Source: Bombardia bombarda (lineage: Eukaryota > Ascomycota > Sordariomycetes > Sordariales > Lasiosphaeriaceae). From it: DNA of 64,000 nt. This document shows positions 29,639 through 41,549 of this stretch, piece after piece (the first letter of the stretch is position 1; every line of letters starts with the position of its first letter). The stretch spans positions 7,277,001 to 7,341,000 of the forward strand of contig JAULSR010000001.1 of the NCBI GenBank assembly GCA_030512295.1, given 5' to 3'. Both the position numbers and the translations under genes were made by a program. The notes under the pieces are model-generated. The model was not told the origin of the DNA. It did not search any database and saw nothing but the letters and a program-made list of their open reading frames with translations.

Positions 29639-32462
29639 TTTGTGATGATGGTACTTTTTTTGGTTTTATATTTGTTTTGATGGTGAGGGTGAGGAGAGTA
29701 GTTTCATTATGTAAGGACGGGAGGAATGAATGGTGTATATGTATCCGTGGATGTGTGGCTAGGGAGTGTGTTTGAAACCTTTGAATACGAGAAAATACTA
29801 GCTTGAGGTTGGGTTTAAGCCTAGGAAATATGTATCTAAGTCTCGTATTTGCCAAGACAGCATAACATCATTTTGGGCCACGGCTCGCTTTTCTGAACAG
29901 GGGACTGGCGCCTCGGTGTGATTGGTTGTAGGCTATTGGGGCAGGGCGGTTATGGTAGCATCGTTGCCTTCCTCGCCTGCCTAGCGAGTGAGGCGGAGGC
30001 ATAGATTACCAACAAACGCCAGTCCATAACGGGTGAATGTTTAATGTCTTGGCTTTTGGGCTCTGGCAGGTCAGGAACCAGCGACATATGATGTACAAGT
30101 TAAAAAAGGGGGGAAACTGCTCTTCTTTCTGCATTCTGCCGTGTTTGTCAGGATTTATTGAAGTAAACAGGTTTGCGGCGCGCTGCTTCTAGCAGTAGAT
30201 GTAAGGAGCACGGGTTTATAGCAATTTAAGAACGAGTATTAAGTGCAAAGAGTACTTTTAAAACAATAATCACTTGGGGCAGGCGCGCTCAGAATATGAT
30301 ATGTCAAGACCAGGCTGCCCGTATAATTATGTTCAAGGGCGGTTGTAGCATGTATGTTTTTAATCCAGAGAATCAAGTTCTTAATCAGAAAGATTACCTA
30401 ATGGCCACGCAACTTCTCTAGTATCCGTAGGTGGCGTTGTACACTAATACCTAGACAGTTTGTCAACATTGAAATGCTACAGGATCATTCGGTAATGACT
30501 TCAAGCCTAGTACTAACTATCGCTACAGCTAATCATATTAGCGCTGGCTAGCTCATAACATACTGGTACTGTACGTACTTACACTCTACCCCTGTCTGGG
30601 CTTCGTCCGCTCGGCCACCGTCTTGATGATCATAGTCGTGAAAGTTTCCATGCCTATTCATTTCCAGCGAACCTCAAGTTCTTGCTCAGTTCGTATCCGG
30701 CACATCTGCAGCGCAGGCTTCTTACAAAACAGTGTATCTTACAAAAAGTGTATAGTCCTGGCTTGTTATTACAGAGAACCAGCTGTAGGGCGCCCAATGC
30801 TGCACGGGAGGCAGGAACACTACCTCCTCAAGCCGCACGACGTTACATAAACATACCCACTCACACACACATACACGCCAGATACACACGTACATAGCCC
30901 AGCCAAGAGATTGCGTCGTCACCACAAAGGGCTGTGACATATTCAGGGTACTTCATTGGTGTCCGCCCCGTGCTATCAACACCACGCTGGAAAATGTTGT
31001 TACCAGTTTCATCTCCACGCTAGAACTATACCTATCCTATCAGGCTAAGAGCACCCTTGGCATTAGTCTTTCAGATGTATTTATGTTGTAGGTCGGCAGG
31101 CAGGTATGCTTTTATAGCGAATAGGTAGTTGTGGTACAAGTCTATTCCAATAAATGATATGGTTGGCCGCATAAGACATAAGACTACTGGTACCTAGTTA
31201 AGCATCAAGATGTCATACTTGACTCACTGCATGCTCCTCAGCTCGCCGTATATCAAAATTTGATGAAATGATCTTCTCTAATGCAGAGCCTAACTTGAAA
31301 ATTGGGGATTTACCAACTCAATACTTACTGCTATTTACTACGGATACTGGGTAGGTGGTAAGTGTTACAGTGTGAAAGCAGAACATACAACTAAATGGTT
31401 CGGGAAGTACAGTGACCCGACGAACTCAATGTTCCGGGAAGCAGATTAACCCGGCCCACCCTCCTCGCTTACAGAAACTCGTATTACAACCACTACATTA
31501 CCTGGTATACCTAAGTAGGTAGCTTCTCCGCCAGTGTTGTCAGTGTTTGTACCCTCTAGGGCGGTAGCAGTCTCTCAGCCTTATAAGGTAGTTGAAGTGA
31601 TAGTGCGGGCACATGGATATGTAATGGTTAAGATCGTTGGGTGCTGCAACTCCAGCATTCCAGGAGTAACAATCTCGTGACTTATAAAGTTCTTAGGCGC
31701 GTCCAGCAGAGCGGGGTCCTCGTCTTCGTCAAACTTGTGATCCATGACGTTGACTTGATTGGGACGTCTGCGTCAAGTAGCAGTCTTTATCTGTGATTTC
31801 GAATATCGTCCCATTTGCTACCAGATTTAAACTGGGACTTGCTTCGTGGGGGATCCAATACAAAGGTAGTCAAACCCTCCGCAAGCCCGTCTTGGTTCGT
31901 TGGATTTGCATTGGCTGAGGCATTGCTGTCGCTATCGCTAGGTGACCACCATGCGCTGTCCGCCAGTCTTCAACGGACTTTTTCACCGACTTGCATGTGT
32001 CGCTTTCTTAACCTCTTTGCCCTTAGCAGTGGTTCCAGTATTCTGCCTCACCACCCGTGTCATCCACCCCTGGTCAAGGAGGTAAATAGCGGATCGGGCC
32101 AAGACCATGGTATCCACCATGTCACCATCACTTCTCTTCAGAGTTCGGAGGGAGCATTTCTTCAAGTCGGCCGTTGCGTAGCAATTCCTGAAAGCTCCCT
32201 GAACGTGTTCAGATGAACGTATTCAGATGAACAATACACTGATTAAAAAGGTGTGCTGCATTCTTTCTGTGGGAAACGCGGGTCCTGCAGGCCTTTTCTT
32301 TCACAGTTCCCCTAGCCGTAATGAAGCTCCTTCTGAAGGACGGGTCGACCGTTTTGATATATAGTAATTGGTGTCAAACTTGTCTATCCGTGTGTTACGA
32401 AAAGAAAAAATGAACAAATAGAAAATACCTCTGCAATCTCCCAGTCCTTGATCAAGATGGCA
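29639..32462. other. 2.8-kb AT-rich gene-poor region
   Basis: Only short ORFs without protein-like composition. From about 30000 to 31700 it is AT-rich. An ORF at 31815-32216 shows no recognisable protein. Nothing else can be supported. Confidence 0.5.
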
Positions 32463-34748
32463 TCAGCCCGAACCTTTACCCACGCCCCTGTTTTCAGCAT
32501 CTGTATCTTTAGCACTAGCTTCCGGTTTGCTCGTCTCAATTTCGTCGCTCTGATCTCTCGCGAGGATTGCATGCCATATAAAACTCTCCATTACCGACCT
32601 AGACGACAAGAAAGCGAGCATTAATCCCACCATAGAAACCATAGCTCCCACGAGGATGAGCAGCAAAGATCTCAACAACGCCGACGGCATGACAGCTTGC
32701 AGGATGAAGGAGATGAAGAACACGATGCCCATATGAACCCAACCTTCGTGTGGGAAGATATACTCAGTCAACCAGAGCGTGTTAGATTCCTCCACGTCTG
32801 CGCTTCTAAGATACGAGGGTTTGTACCCAGCTCCGCTGTAATCATATCCGACAATGAGCACCAAAACCGTGATTTCGTACAATAAGGTCACGTATACTCG
32901 CATCTGCTCAAAACTTAGCAGATGGCGTACGTAAACTTTGTGATCCGGATTGACTAATGAGCTGAGCACAGGCAAAATCGCATAAATCACACTGTGAATG
33001 ATCCAAGGCATCCAGAAAGTCAGCAGAGTGAAAGAAAGAGAGTCGGCAAATGCCGTCATCCGCTCAGCAACCTCGACGAGAGAAATGGAGAATGCTGCAG
33101 GTGTTGCGTTGGCAGCCCAGACGACGGCTCGATGGTACACTAGATCGACTGCCGTGGTGAGACGGATCCAGGCGACGGTAACGGGATTAGTAGTCAGAAC
33201 GACGTCAACAAAGAAGATATTTTGCCCCAACACTTTCTCCTGCGTGATCGCAGCATGAACCACCGTACCCTTGGGGTGCGCCAGCGCCGAGAAGTGCTCC
33301 ACTGGCCCGGTATTATTGATGGACGTTGTGGTCGGTCTCGGTCTTGTAGTGAACTGATAGCCAGCCAGAGTCTTTCGAATTGTTCTGCTGTTGAAGGATC
33401 GCGACGTCCTCCAAGCCCAGAGAGTAAGACTGGCCTCGAATTCCCCTTGTTTCAGGATTATGGCGTCCTCAAACCTCTCCCCGCCTCCCAACTTCCACGA
33501 GAGTTGATTTCGAAAGGGGATTACCCTGCCGACGTGAGCTCCGGAAGTGTTGAAACCCTGCGGTAAATTTCGGATGACGAATCCGCCCTCGGCCCCCTCC
33601 TGGATATCGGCGGCGCTGGTGGCGAGATACACCGTCTCCTTGCTCCACCATCTCCAGGCCTGGTAGCTGACGGTGCCGAGAAGATCTGTCTCGGCACGCG
33701 CATATACTTTGCCGCGTACTTTGCGGAGGACTATGGTGCTGATTGTGCCAATGTCGTCGCGGTGTCGACACTGTAGGAGTGCGCTACCGTCTTTCATCGG
33801 AATGGTGATGTGCAAACCGCGATTCGTGACGGAGAACGGGGCTATATCGTCCTGGTTGTCAAATGGGACGAGGTTCGCAGAGTTTTCAAAGGCGCTCGGT
33901 GAAGTGGCAAAGATTCCACTGGTCGTGTGAGCTGGCAGCGACGTTCTACGGCTCCATGCGAACAGCGTCTGGTCGCTGGATTGGCCGGCAATGGTGTGCT
34001 GGAGGCGTAGGAATGCGTTCTCGCCCTCGCCGTAGAGAAGAGGCATGTTGACGCCGAAAATACCGAGGAGACTGTAGGCCAGGTCTTCGACGCGGGTTGT
34101 CTGCCGTGCCGATGCCCAACTCATTCGCTCAGCGATACTTGCTTGTGCCAGGAGGGACTGAATGCCAGCGACACTTGGTTGTGACGGGAGGCCTCCAATG
34201 CTAACGTCGCCTTGCCTTCGGTTACGCAGGAACTTCTGGTTTATGCCGGTAATGTCGGATATGGAATGGGAGAGGCCAGCTCTATCGGACAAGTAATCCC
34301 AGTTTGAGGTGAGAAATGTCAATTGGTGCGGCGCAATCAGCTCTTGCAGTGTCCACCCGCGAGTAAACCATTTACTCGTACGAAATTGCGATGCAAAGTT
34401 GTCATCGGTAAGACCGGAATCGACGTCAGAGAGGTAGACGTAGCAGATGCCAGCATTCTGGTACCAGCGAAACATGGAGTTGATGGCTTCTGAGAGCTCG
34501 GCACTGCTCAGCTTGTCGATGCAGCAAGTGTCGATCCAGACGTAATGGAAGCCCTCCTTTAGCGCCAGGCGGCACGTCTTCTCAATCTTTCTGTATCCAG
34601 CTTTTTGAGTCGCGGCGATGCGATCATCGAGGTCCTGGAGTACGACTTCTTCGTTGCCCCACACGTGCGACAGGATGGCGTAACGAGGTGTGTTCTTTTC
34701 GAAGAAGCCATCCTCCACCTCGAGTGTCTCCGCGTTTAGCAGTCGCAT
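32463..34748 (-). CDS. HET-domain protein with C-terminal transmembrane helices
   Basis: A 761-aa single-exon protein of the HET-E/HET-D N-terminal type. It starts MRLLNAETLEVEDG and has YAILSHVWGNEEV, then HYVWIDTCCIDKLSSAELSE, WYQNAGICYVYLSDV, FTRGWTLQELIAP and DLAYSLLGIFGVNMPLLYGE. A middle region with beta-strand character (about 290-520) matches the segment that follows HET in many such proteins. The last 200 residues carry about four hydrophobic helices (FTLLTFWMPWIIHSVIYAIL, VYVTLLYEITVLVLIVGY, MGIVFFISFILQAVM, LLLILVGAMVSMVGLMLAFL). In HET-E and HET-D this place is taken by NACHT and WD40 domains, so membrane helices may be the effector or localisation module here. Role in incompatibility is inferred. 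Confidence 0.88.
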   Translation of the reverse strand: MRLLNAETLEVEDGFFEKNTPRYAILSHVWGNEEVVLQDLDDRIAATQKAGYRKIEKTCRLALKEGFHYVWIDTCCIDKLSSAELSEAINSMFRWYQNAGICYVYLSDVDSGLTDDNFASQFRTSKWFTRGWTLQELIAPHQLTFLTSNWDYLSDRAGLSHSISDITGINQKFLRNRRQGDVSIGGLPSQPSVAGIQSLLAQASIAERMSWASARQTTRVEDLAYSLLGIFGVNMPLLYGEGENAFLRLQHTIAGQSSDQTLFAWSRRTSLPAHTTSGIFATSPSAFENSANLVPFDNQDDIAPFSVTNRGLHITIPMKDGSALLQCRHRDDIGTISTIVLRKVRGKVYARAETDLLGTVSYQAWRWWSKETVYLATSAADIQEGAEGGFVIRNLPQGFNTSGAHVGRVIPFRNQLSWKLGGGERFEDAIILKQGEFEASLTLWAWRTSRSFNSRTIRKTLAGYQFTTRPRPTTTSINNTGPVEHFSALAHPKGTVVHAAITQEKVLGQNIFFVDVVLTTNPVTVAWIRLTTAVDLVYHRAVVWAANATPAAFSISLVEVAERMTAFADSLSFTLLTFWMPWIIHSVIYAILPVLSSLVNPDHKVYVRHLLSFEQMRVYVTLLYEITVLVLIVGYDYSGAGYKPSYLRSADVEESNTLWLTEYIFPHEGWVHMGIVFFISFILQAVMPSALLRSLLLILVGAMVSMVGLMLAFLSSRSVMESFIWHAILARDQSDEIETSKPEASAKDTDAENRGVGKGSG

Positions 34749-36959
34749 TTTCGTGGGATGAGGCGAGGATGCCGATCGAGCTGATGTGCTCGCAGAAGGG
34801 ACTGGAGTGGAAAAGCGCCTGGTGCGCGGGGTTCGGTGACAGTCATGGAAGATGGAGATGCCAGGATTTCAGCTCTACGGAGTACCGCTGTATATACCTA
34901 CTACTTCGTAAGGGACGCTGTTTGGTGGAAGGCACCCTCGGCGGACATGCCAGGTCGAGCCATGCATCATGTATTTGACTGGAGGTGATGTGCTGATTGG
35001 TGGGTATGCGCAGAAGCGGGACATGTTCAGCTGGCCTCCGGAGTATTGAAATACCTGGGCGCACATTGGTCAGCATGCTGTTTTACCCCTGACTGAAGTC
35101 CCCGTTCCCGGTTGGCCCCTTTCCGTCGATAAAACTCATCGACGTGCTTGCCACTGGTCGTATCCGTGTTTTTTTATATATCTTACTTCCTTTTTGTCGG
35201 ATCGATGAAGCTTCTCCTAGCGCAGCTGAGATAGTGTTGCAGTCCTTGACTAGACCTAGAAACTGCCGAGATTGATCGGTGCGGTGATGCGGTCATTCGG
35301 CATCATGTCTTGCGAGCGTACCGAAGGAGTTTGTCTGGTTTCGACTAGGATCGTTTGCCAGCCTCCTTTCCCACCAGCCCCTCCGCGATCGCCTTCAAGG
35401 CCTTTCGAGGCAGGAAAACCAAGGGCTGAAACAGAAGTTCCATAACCAGGGGGAGAAGCAACGCCAAAACATAAACAATCGCCCAAAGGGCAGCACGACC
35501 AACTGCGACTTGTCACCAGGGCCTTAAGTTGCCGAAGCCTCAGCGAGTGCTTCTTCGAATTGCTTCACGGATTTTGCTTTCAGCAAAGGCCTAGTTGGGG
35601 AGATTGAATACAATAATTTTTTGCAGCCGCTTGGGATGATGGGGATGAATTGGGTGGTAGGCAATGCTTAGCAGCAGGAATTGAAGCAACCGCAGGGCGG
35701 CATGAGGGGGAATGTTGGAGGCCAAAATCTGGCGGCACGCCCGAGACCCGCGGGGTTCTTCAAACGCGAGATCTTAGCGGGTGTAGGTTGTGCCTTCCAG
35801 TCTTGGGTGATCGGCCACCTCGCAAGACAGTGGCAGATTCTGACGCCGCAACACTGGGCACTCACTGGCCCTTGCGCATATCAGTCTCCCGCGGTGACAA
35901 CTCCCACTGACTCAGATTGCGGGGAGAAGAAAAGCAAGTGCTTGACATTGCCCACATTCAAAAAGAGTCTTTTGAACATTCAGCGCCTGCCAGGAGAGTG
36001 CCATAGCCCCTGTCTACCTAGTTGTATATATGTATGTAGATACTCCAAGTGGAGGGCTGGCTGAGCCGGTGATAGAAGCAATGGATGTGTCAACCGATAA
36101 GAACATGAAGGGATCTCATTTTTGTCCATATTTCAGGGAGCGTCTTGCACGAACGAAGGGAACAGCATTTCCAAGCAACAACTAGACCTAGCAAGGAGGA
36201 TACCTAATTATTAATACTAAGCAGCAATGCCTAGGTAGGTTTCACTCAACAACTACCTACCCGAGAAAGTTAGGTGAATTGACAGTATAACCCTCATAGG
36301 GCTAGGGTGGTCTGAGTGTTAATTTTGGGCTCTATATGGCTAATATGATGCAATAAAATCAACCTTAAGTAGTGTAGATGATTACAGTAAACACTATGCA
36401 ATCTGATCCCCCCGTCTCTGCAGACTCCCACTCAAGTTCCTCAACCACCAGTACCCCAAAGGCGTAGTATCCCAAAGAGGGTGGACGCAACTACAATACC
36501 GGTATGAAAAAAAAGGGAAGCAGCGAAGGCCAGCCTGGTGGTATCCTGAAAGCAAGTCGCTCCAGACTCCGTGTCCAACAAAGGAAACAATAGCCAATCC
36601 TCCGTGCCATGCTACTACAATACCGGAACGCCTTTCATAGGAAGGAAATCCCGTTCGCTTGAAGAAAAAGCGCCTCCCTCCATACCGCAATCATCCCTCG
36701 CTCCCCTCCCCCAGTCCTTGCTTGTGCTAAAAGGATAAATCTGCCTTGTCCATACAAATGACTTGGCAGACAATCCTCTCATTGTTTTTTTCCCTCCCAT
36801 GCTCTTGTATTTTCTTTCTTCTTAATCTTTAGAGCTTCTCCTCCGGCCCCGACAAACTTCAACGCACTCCTCGGGCCCTCATTCCATAATAATCATCAAA
36901 TGTCTCTTCGCTTCCTCCTCTTTCTTCTTCAAGGTACAAAACCTCAAGTCATCTTCTAC
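34749..36959. other. Intergenic region, no gene recognised
   Basis: 2.2 kb between the HET-TM gene start and the 3' end of the Q-rich gene. Short ORFs on both strands, none protein-like. The stretch 36180-36380 is AT-rich with several CTAGGTAGGT-like words. Confidence 0.5.
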
Positions 36960-39080
36960 TTAGTACATCCTGTACCCTCCAACACTTCCCCTTCGCCCCG
37001 GTCCACGGCTCGATCCCCTTCTGTGGCTATTGCCAGCATGATGATGTGCCTGTGAACGGTAAGGATGAGGCAACTGTATCTGATGAGCCTGCATAATGGG
37101 CGAGTCCGGTGGCGGCGGCGGCATCTCCTCCAGAGTACCACATGGGTCTATGCCAAACCGGACGCTCGTATACCGAAAGACGCCCGGGTTCTCAATCATG
37201 GACGTGTAGGCGGGATCGGCCTGGCAGGGATATCTTCCCAATCGTACTTCGACCGTCACATGATCATTCTCATCCACCGGGCTCACAAAGGTGCTGTCAA
37301 CATCATAGATGAACAACCGCTTGAACTTCTCCAGCAAGATCTCAGGGTGGACCTCGCTGACTGATCCTGTGATGATCAGCACCCGTGAATGATTCGGCGG
37401 CAGCGCGTGCTCTGCGACTCGGATCCGATTTCGAACGATGGTAGCCTTCAAGTACGGCTCATCCTGGAGCACCAACTTCTTCAACGTCTTGGCCTTGTTT
37501 GGGTTGGTAGGGTCTCGAAACGGAGCGACATAGTCGCTGTAGAATCGGCTGGCAGCAGGCAGGTCCACGAATGTCAACTTCGCCGCCTTGGTGAACATGC
37601 CGTCATGCCACTCAGGGGAGTTGATGTGGGAGTTATAGATCCGACCATAGCCCCGAATGTGGCGCAATAGCTTCTTGTAGGAAGTGTCCAATGGCAGGCC
37701 CGTGATCCAAAAAGAGCAGTTCTTCTCTGGAGGGATGTTTGCCGACTGATTCTCCTCATCTTCCCAGTTGCCCTGGTAGTTAGGCGATATCCCAGCAACA
37801 AATGGAACAGGCCGATGGTGTCGGTCGGTTAGAGCTCCTTGGGTGGCATGCGGCTCTTGTGCCGTGTGCCTTGGCTGAAAGCCCGGCATGCCACTACGAG
37901 ACGCGAAGGAAATGGTAGGTGGCGTCTGCTGCTGATACTGTTGATGGTGCTGCTGGGGCTGCTGCTGCTGTGTACGCAGCTGGGTGCTGTTCTGTCGCAT
38001 AGCCCTCACCAAAGCGGCCTTATTTTTCATCTGGGTTCGTATAGCAGCCAAATCCCTTTCGTCCTCGGGAGTCAAAACGTAATGCAGGCTGCTCGGCTCA
38101 TAGTAATAAGCGCCGAGAATGTTCACAGTGTCAACGGGCTTTTGACTAATGGCAGGGACAAAACCGTTGTGTGGCTGATAGTAGCCAGAATTTTGGCCTG
38201 CCGTGGATTGCATCGGACCCAAGAGATCGGTAACCGCAACAGGATTATACAGTTCAGGCTCAGTATGGCTGTTAAGCTCATGGAAAAGCGGCCAGGACGG
38301 ACTGCGAAGGGGCCGGCCGGCAGGTTCAGGAGGAGAATATGTCAACAATCTATTCTGGGTGAAGGGATTATGTGCGAATGGGACAGATAACGATGTCCCA
38401 AAAGGCGACTGAGCGGTAGACTGAGCAGGGGTATACAATCCCAGCTCGTCCTGGTCGTAGATCGGTCGGGTTGGCGGGTTGAATGACGTGTGAGGCAACG
38501 GAGCTCCCAGATTAGTATTACCGAACATCGCCAGATCATCTTGGTTGTGAGACGTTTGCTTGGGCGGGGGAGCCGACTTGGGAAGCAACGGAGCTCCGAA
38601 CTTGGTAGGAGTATGAGCCGCCGGCTCGTTATGGCTGAAGGACGTCTGGATGGGCGGTGGAGCTGGCTTCCGCGGCAATGGAGCCGCAGGCTTGTACGAG
38701 ACCACTGGTGGGAAGAATGAGCTGAAGTCACCGATTCTTGGCACAGGAAGTACGCTTCGGCTCTCGTTGAGCGGTTGAAAGTCCGTCGCAGCTGCGTTGA
38801 GGGATGAAGATTGGTCGGGATGCTGCTGCTGCCGCTGTCCCGGTTGCGGTTGCGGTCCCCCCCGCTGCTGTACTTCTTGTTCCTGCTGTGCTCCAGTCTG
38901 AGCCTGCATGTTGGCAAAAGCGGAAGCTGTGGCCAGGCGTGGACCCGGCAGATTGTATGCTCTGAAGCGGGTGGCGTGGTCCCGAATCAGGATTCGCTGT
39001 TCGTGAGCGAGTAGATCACGCTCGAACGTCGAAATCCGGCCCTCGCCGGCTGGGTCACCCTGGATATTGTGCTGGGCCAT
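36960..39080 (-). CDS. Q/P-rich protein with an RRM-like domain
   Basis: A 706-aa single-exon protein. The N-terminal 440 residues are low-complexity, rich in Gln, Pro and Asn, with four imperfect repeats of an FGAPLLPKSAPPPKQTSH-like unit (about 125-215). The domain at about 450-555 begins NCSFWITGLPLDTSYKKLLR and continues GYGRIYNSHINSPE and AAKLTFVDLPAASRFYSDYV. This is a fungal family with an RRM-like beta-alpha-beta layout, where WITGLP replaces RNP2. A second partially similar segment (SRVLIITGSVSEVHPEILLE) follows. The C-terminus is Gly/Arg/His-rich. Probably an RNA-binding regulator; the specific role is unknown. Confidence 0.68.
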   Translation of the reverse strand: MAQHNIQGDPAGEGRISTFERDLLAHEQRILIRDHATRFRAYNLPGPRLATASAFANMQAQTGAQQEQEVQQRGGPQPQPGQRQQQHPDQSSSLNAAATDFQPLNESRSVLPVPRIGDFSSFFPPVVSYKPAAPLPRKPAPPPIQTSFSHNEPAAHTPTKFGAPLLPKSAPPPKQTSHNQDDLAMFGNTNLGAPLPHTSFNPPTRPIYDQDELGLYTPAQSTAQSPFGTSLSVPFAHNPFTQNRLLTYSPPEPAGRPLRSPSWPLFHELNSHTEPELYNPVAVTDLLGPMQSTAGQNSGYYQPHNGFVPAISQKPVDTVNILGAYYYEPSSLHYVLTPEDERDLAAIRTQMKNKAALVRAMRQNSTQLRTQQQQPQQHHQQYQQQTPPTISFASRSGMPGFQPRHTAQEPHATQGALTDRHHRPVPFVAGISPNYQGNWEDEENQSANIPPEKNCSFWITGLPLDTSYKKLLRHIRGYGRIYNSHINSPEWHDGMFTKAAKLTFVDLPAASRFYSDYVAPFRDPTNPNKAKTLKKLVLQDEPYLKATIVRNRIRVAEHALPPNHSRVLIITGSVSEVHPEILLEKFKRLFIYDVDSTFVSPVDENDHVTVEVRLGRYPCQADPAYTSMIENPGVFRYTSVRFGIDPCGTLEEMPPPPPDSPIMQAHQIQLPHPYRSQAHHHAGNSHRRGSSRGPGRRGSVGGYRMY

Positions 39081-41549
39081 CTACTATGACAATAATAGTC
39101 AGAAACTCAGGCTCCAGTCTTGATACGCAAGACAGATGCCAGGCACTTCATTTGACGAAAACAGACGGCACGGCCTGTTGCAGGGCCGTTGCAGGGCCGG
39201 GTTCGCCACCACTTACAGTTGACCTAGCGGGGAAGAGATTTGTTGGGTTTTTGAAGGACACGGGCTACTGTATCTAAACAAACGAGCGTGTTCTGCAGTT
39301 GGAAAGCTATTCAACGAGCGAGACGGGGTTGGGAGAAGGGGAACTGATGCAGGATTTGGGCGTCCTTTTGTGGTTGGTAGAGGAGGGGCAGCGACACTAC
39401 AAGCTCTGAACTAGAACTGGCATCGGGCTGGTCTTGGCACTTCAGGTAGGTGCGTATTGGGAGGCCTTACGGGCAGTACGGGCAGTACGGGCCCGAACAT
39501 CTGGTCCTATCAGATGCCATCGTGGGCGGTCGCTCAGGTGAAGTGGTGGTGGGACGCTCCTTCCTGGTGCGTGCTGTCTTTGGTTCGAGGCCGTGTCGGC
39601 TCGCGGTGCAAGAACCCCCCGTGCCCCCGCGTCTATTTTTGTCAAAAGACTTTGTCAAGTCATCAGTCCGAACCCTCTTCGTACGCACCTGCCCTGCCAT
39701 CTCAGCAATTTCTCGGTTGTGATCACAGTCTTAGTCACGAGCCCGCGTCCGATGGTAGCCTGGCACACAAGCACCACCTGAATACATCACCCAAACTGAA
39801 GACTTTTGAGAGTCTATTAGGTGTCTACATACCTTGGCAAGCTCGGTGAGTAGAGACAGCCGGCCTAAGTTTACTGCATGGAATGCTTTCATAATGCTTT
39901 GCGAGCTCTCTTTCTCAAATACAGCAGTACGGGCGTTTGCATTCCATTGACTAGGCACACTTGCTTTCGGACCCATCAGTACCCGAAATCTTAGTTCTGT
40001 ATGGTCACCCGACTCGCTCTGTTCTTGAGAAGCTTGCCATGACCTGCAGCTGTGCTGTCGCCCCTCTCTGACTAAGTAGGTAACGGGCTGAACTCCCCAG
40101 GCTGATGGAATCCGGGGATCATGAGAGCACTCGCAGTCCCAAACTGGAACAATCAGCATAGATTATTGGTCCGCAACACCGATGATCTGAAGTGTGTCTG
40201 TCAAGATTTCAATCTTCACGGTCGATAAAGCCCAATATCACATTCACCATCCCCGCCTGGTCATCCGGGCGTGGAGCTGGGTTCGGTAACTTGGATATAA
40301 CTAAGATAAGTACGAATACATATCTATCTTTGGAGAACCTACGAATGTGTGTCTCGATGTTTGCTTCATTCACGAACAGATGGGCAAGCGCCATGCCAAG
40401 CCCCCTTCAACATCTTTGTATTCCATTGACGGCGCATCACACGGCTATGACACGCTCAGTCATCACATCTGGACCACGTTTCCTGGACACAAACATTCAG
40501 TTGTGAGTGGGCTGCTTCTTCTCTATCGCAGTCGTCGATGCCGTCGTTGTCCGATGTCACATGTTCAAGGTTCTATTTAAAGGCCTGCAGTGCACCCAGC
40601 TGCAGCTGCGGTAACCCTAACCCCTCACTGCAGGCATTCAGGGGCTCGATTATTGTTTACTTGGCTCTTTCAGTGCTGGGTCATTGCCAGTCGCCAAAGT
40701 GGAATCAACAGACAATCAGGGGGCGCAGCAGAGTCATATCAAAAAGTCCCGTGTTTTGCCAACAGCAACTGCCATCCACAGGCGCGACCAAGAATGCCCA
40801 GGTCTTGACGTCTCGTATTCCCCACAACAAAGACGCATGCATTTCAAGTGTGGAGTAGCTAAGCTTCAGTACCCAGCTTGAGTGGTTGAGTGGATTTAGA
40901 TTTTCTGCTCTTTCGGTTCAGTTGATCACCCCTTGGACCAAGCGTCTTGTGGTCGCGCGTCTGGATTCCATTGGCGGCGGGATCGAGAGTGGAATCAGAG
41001 GATGGAACATCAGACGGCTTGGCGTCTGCTAAACAGGCGACAGCGCGTGCTTGGCGTACGCCATGGGGGGCCGTACTTGGCTCGCTCAATTCCAGATCCA
41101 AGACTTCCAAGACTTCCAAGGGTGGCTATGCTGCGGCATGCACCGTATGCTGTACGATCGCTACTGCCGAATCAAGGTTTCGGGACTCGGGTCGTAGAGA
41201 TGTGCATTAATTTCGAAGCCTGTCTCCGCTGTCTGGCGCACTTTCGCGCCAGACATCCCTGGATCGCCCCTGACGGCTCCTCCCAAGCGCCGCCCCAAAC
41301 CACCCCCCCATCTTTGTCAAAACCAGCTCCATCGCCAACTTGGAGCTCATGTTTACTGTCACTCGTTGTTAAATTCCAAACTTCCAAGTCACCATTTGTG
41401 TGCTCTTTCTCATCTCCCAAGGCCAAATCGCTCGTTTGATGGCCCTTTGATTAACTATTTTTGTGCTGCTCTTCATTTTTAATCAACCCCCCCTTTTTCT
41501 GGATTCTGGTCGCGTTTTCCGTCTCTCATTTCAGGAATTCTCAATCACA
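39081..41549. other. Intergenic region upstream of GH72 gene
   Basis: 2.5 kb without a convincing gene. Contains a small tandem GGGCAGTAC repeat (about 39471-39491) and a duplicated AAGACTTCC (about 41100-41119). The pyrimidine-rich stretch 41460-41535 just before the GH72 start is probably its 5' UTR. Confidence 0.5.

Noticed and set aside
31815..32216. 133-codon ORF
   Set aside because: No start context, domain or splice support; sits in a gene-poor AT-rich spacer.
40611..40626. Telomere-like CCCTAA words
   Set aside because: Only about two repeats; not a telomere or a clear interstitial telomeric array.
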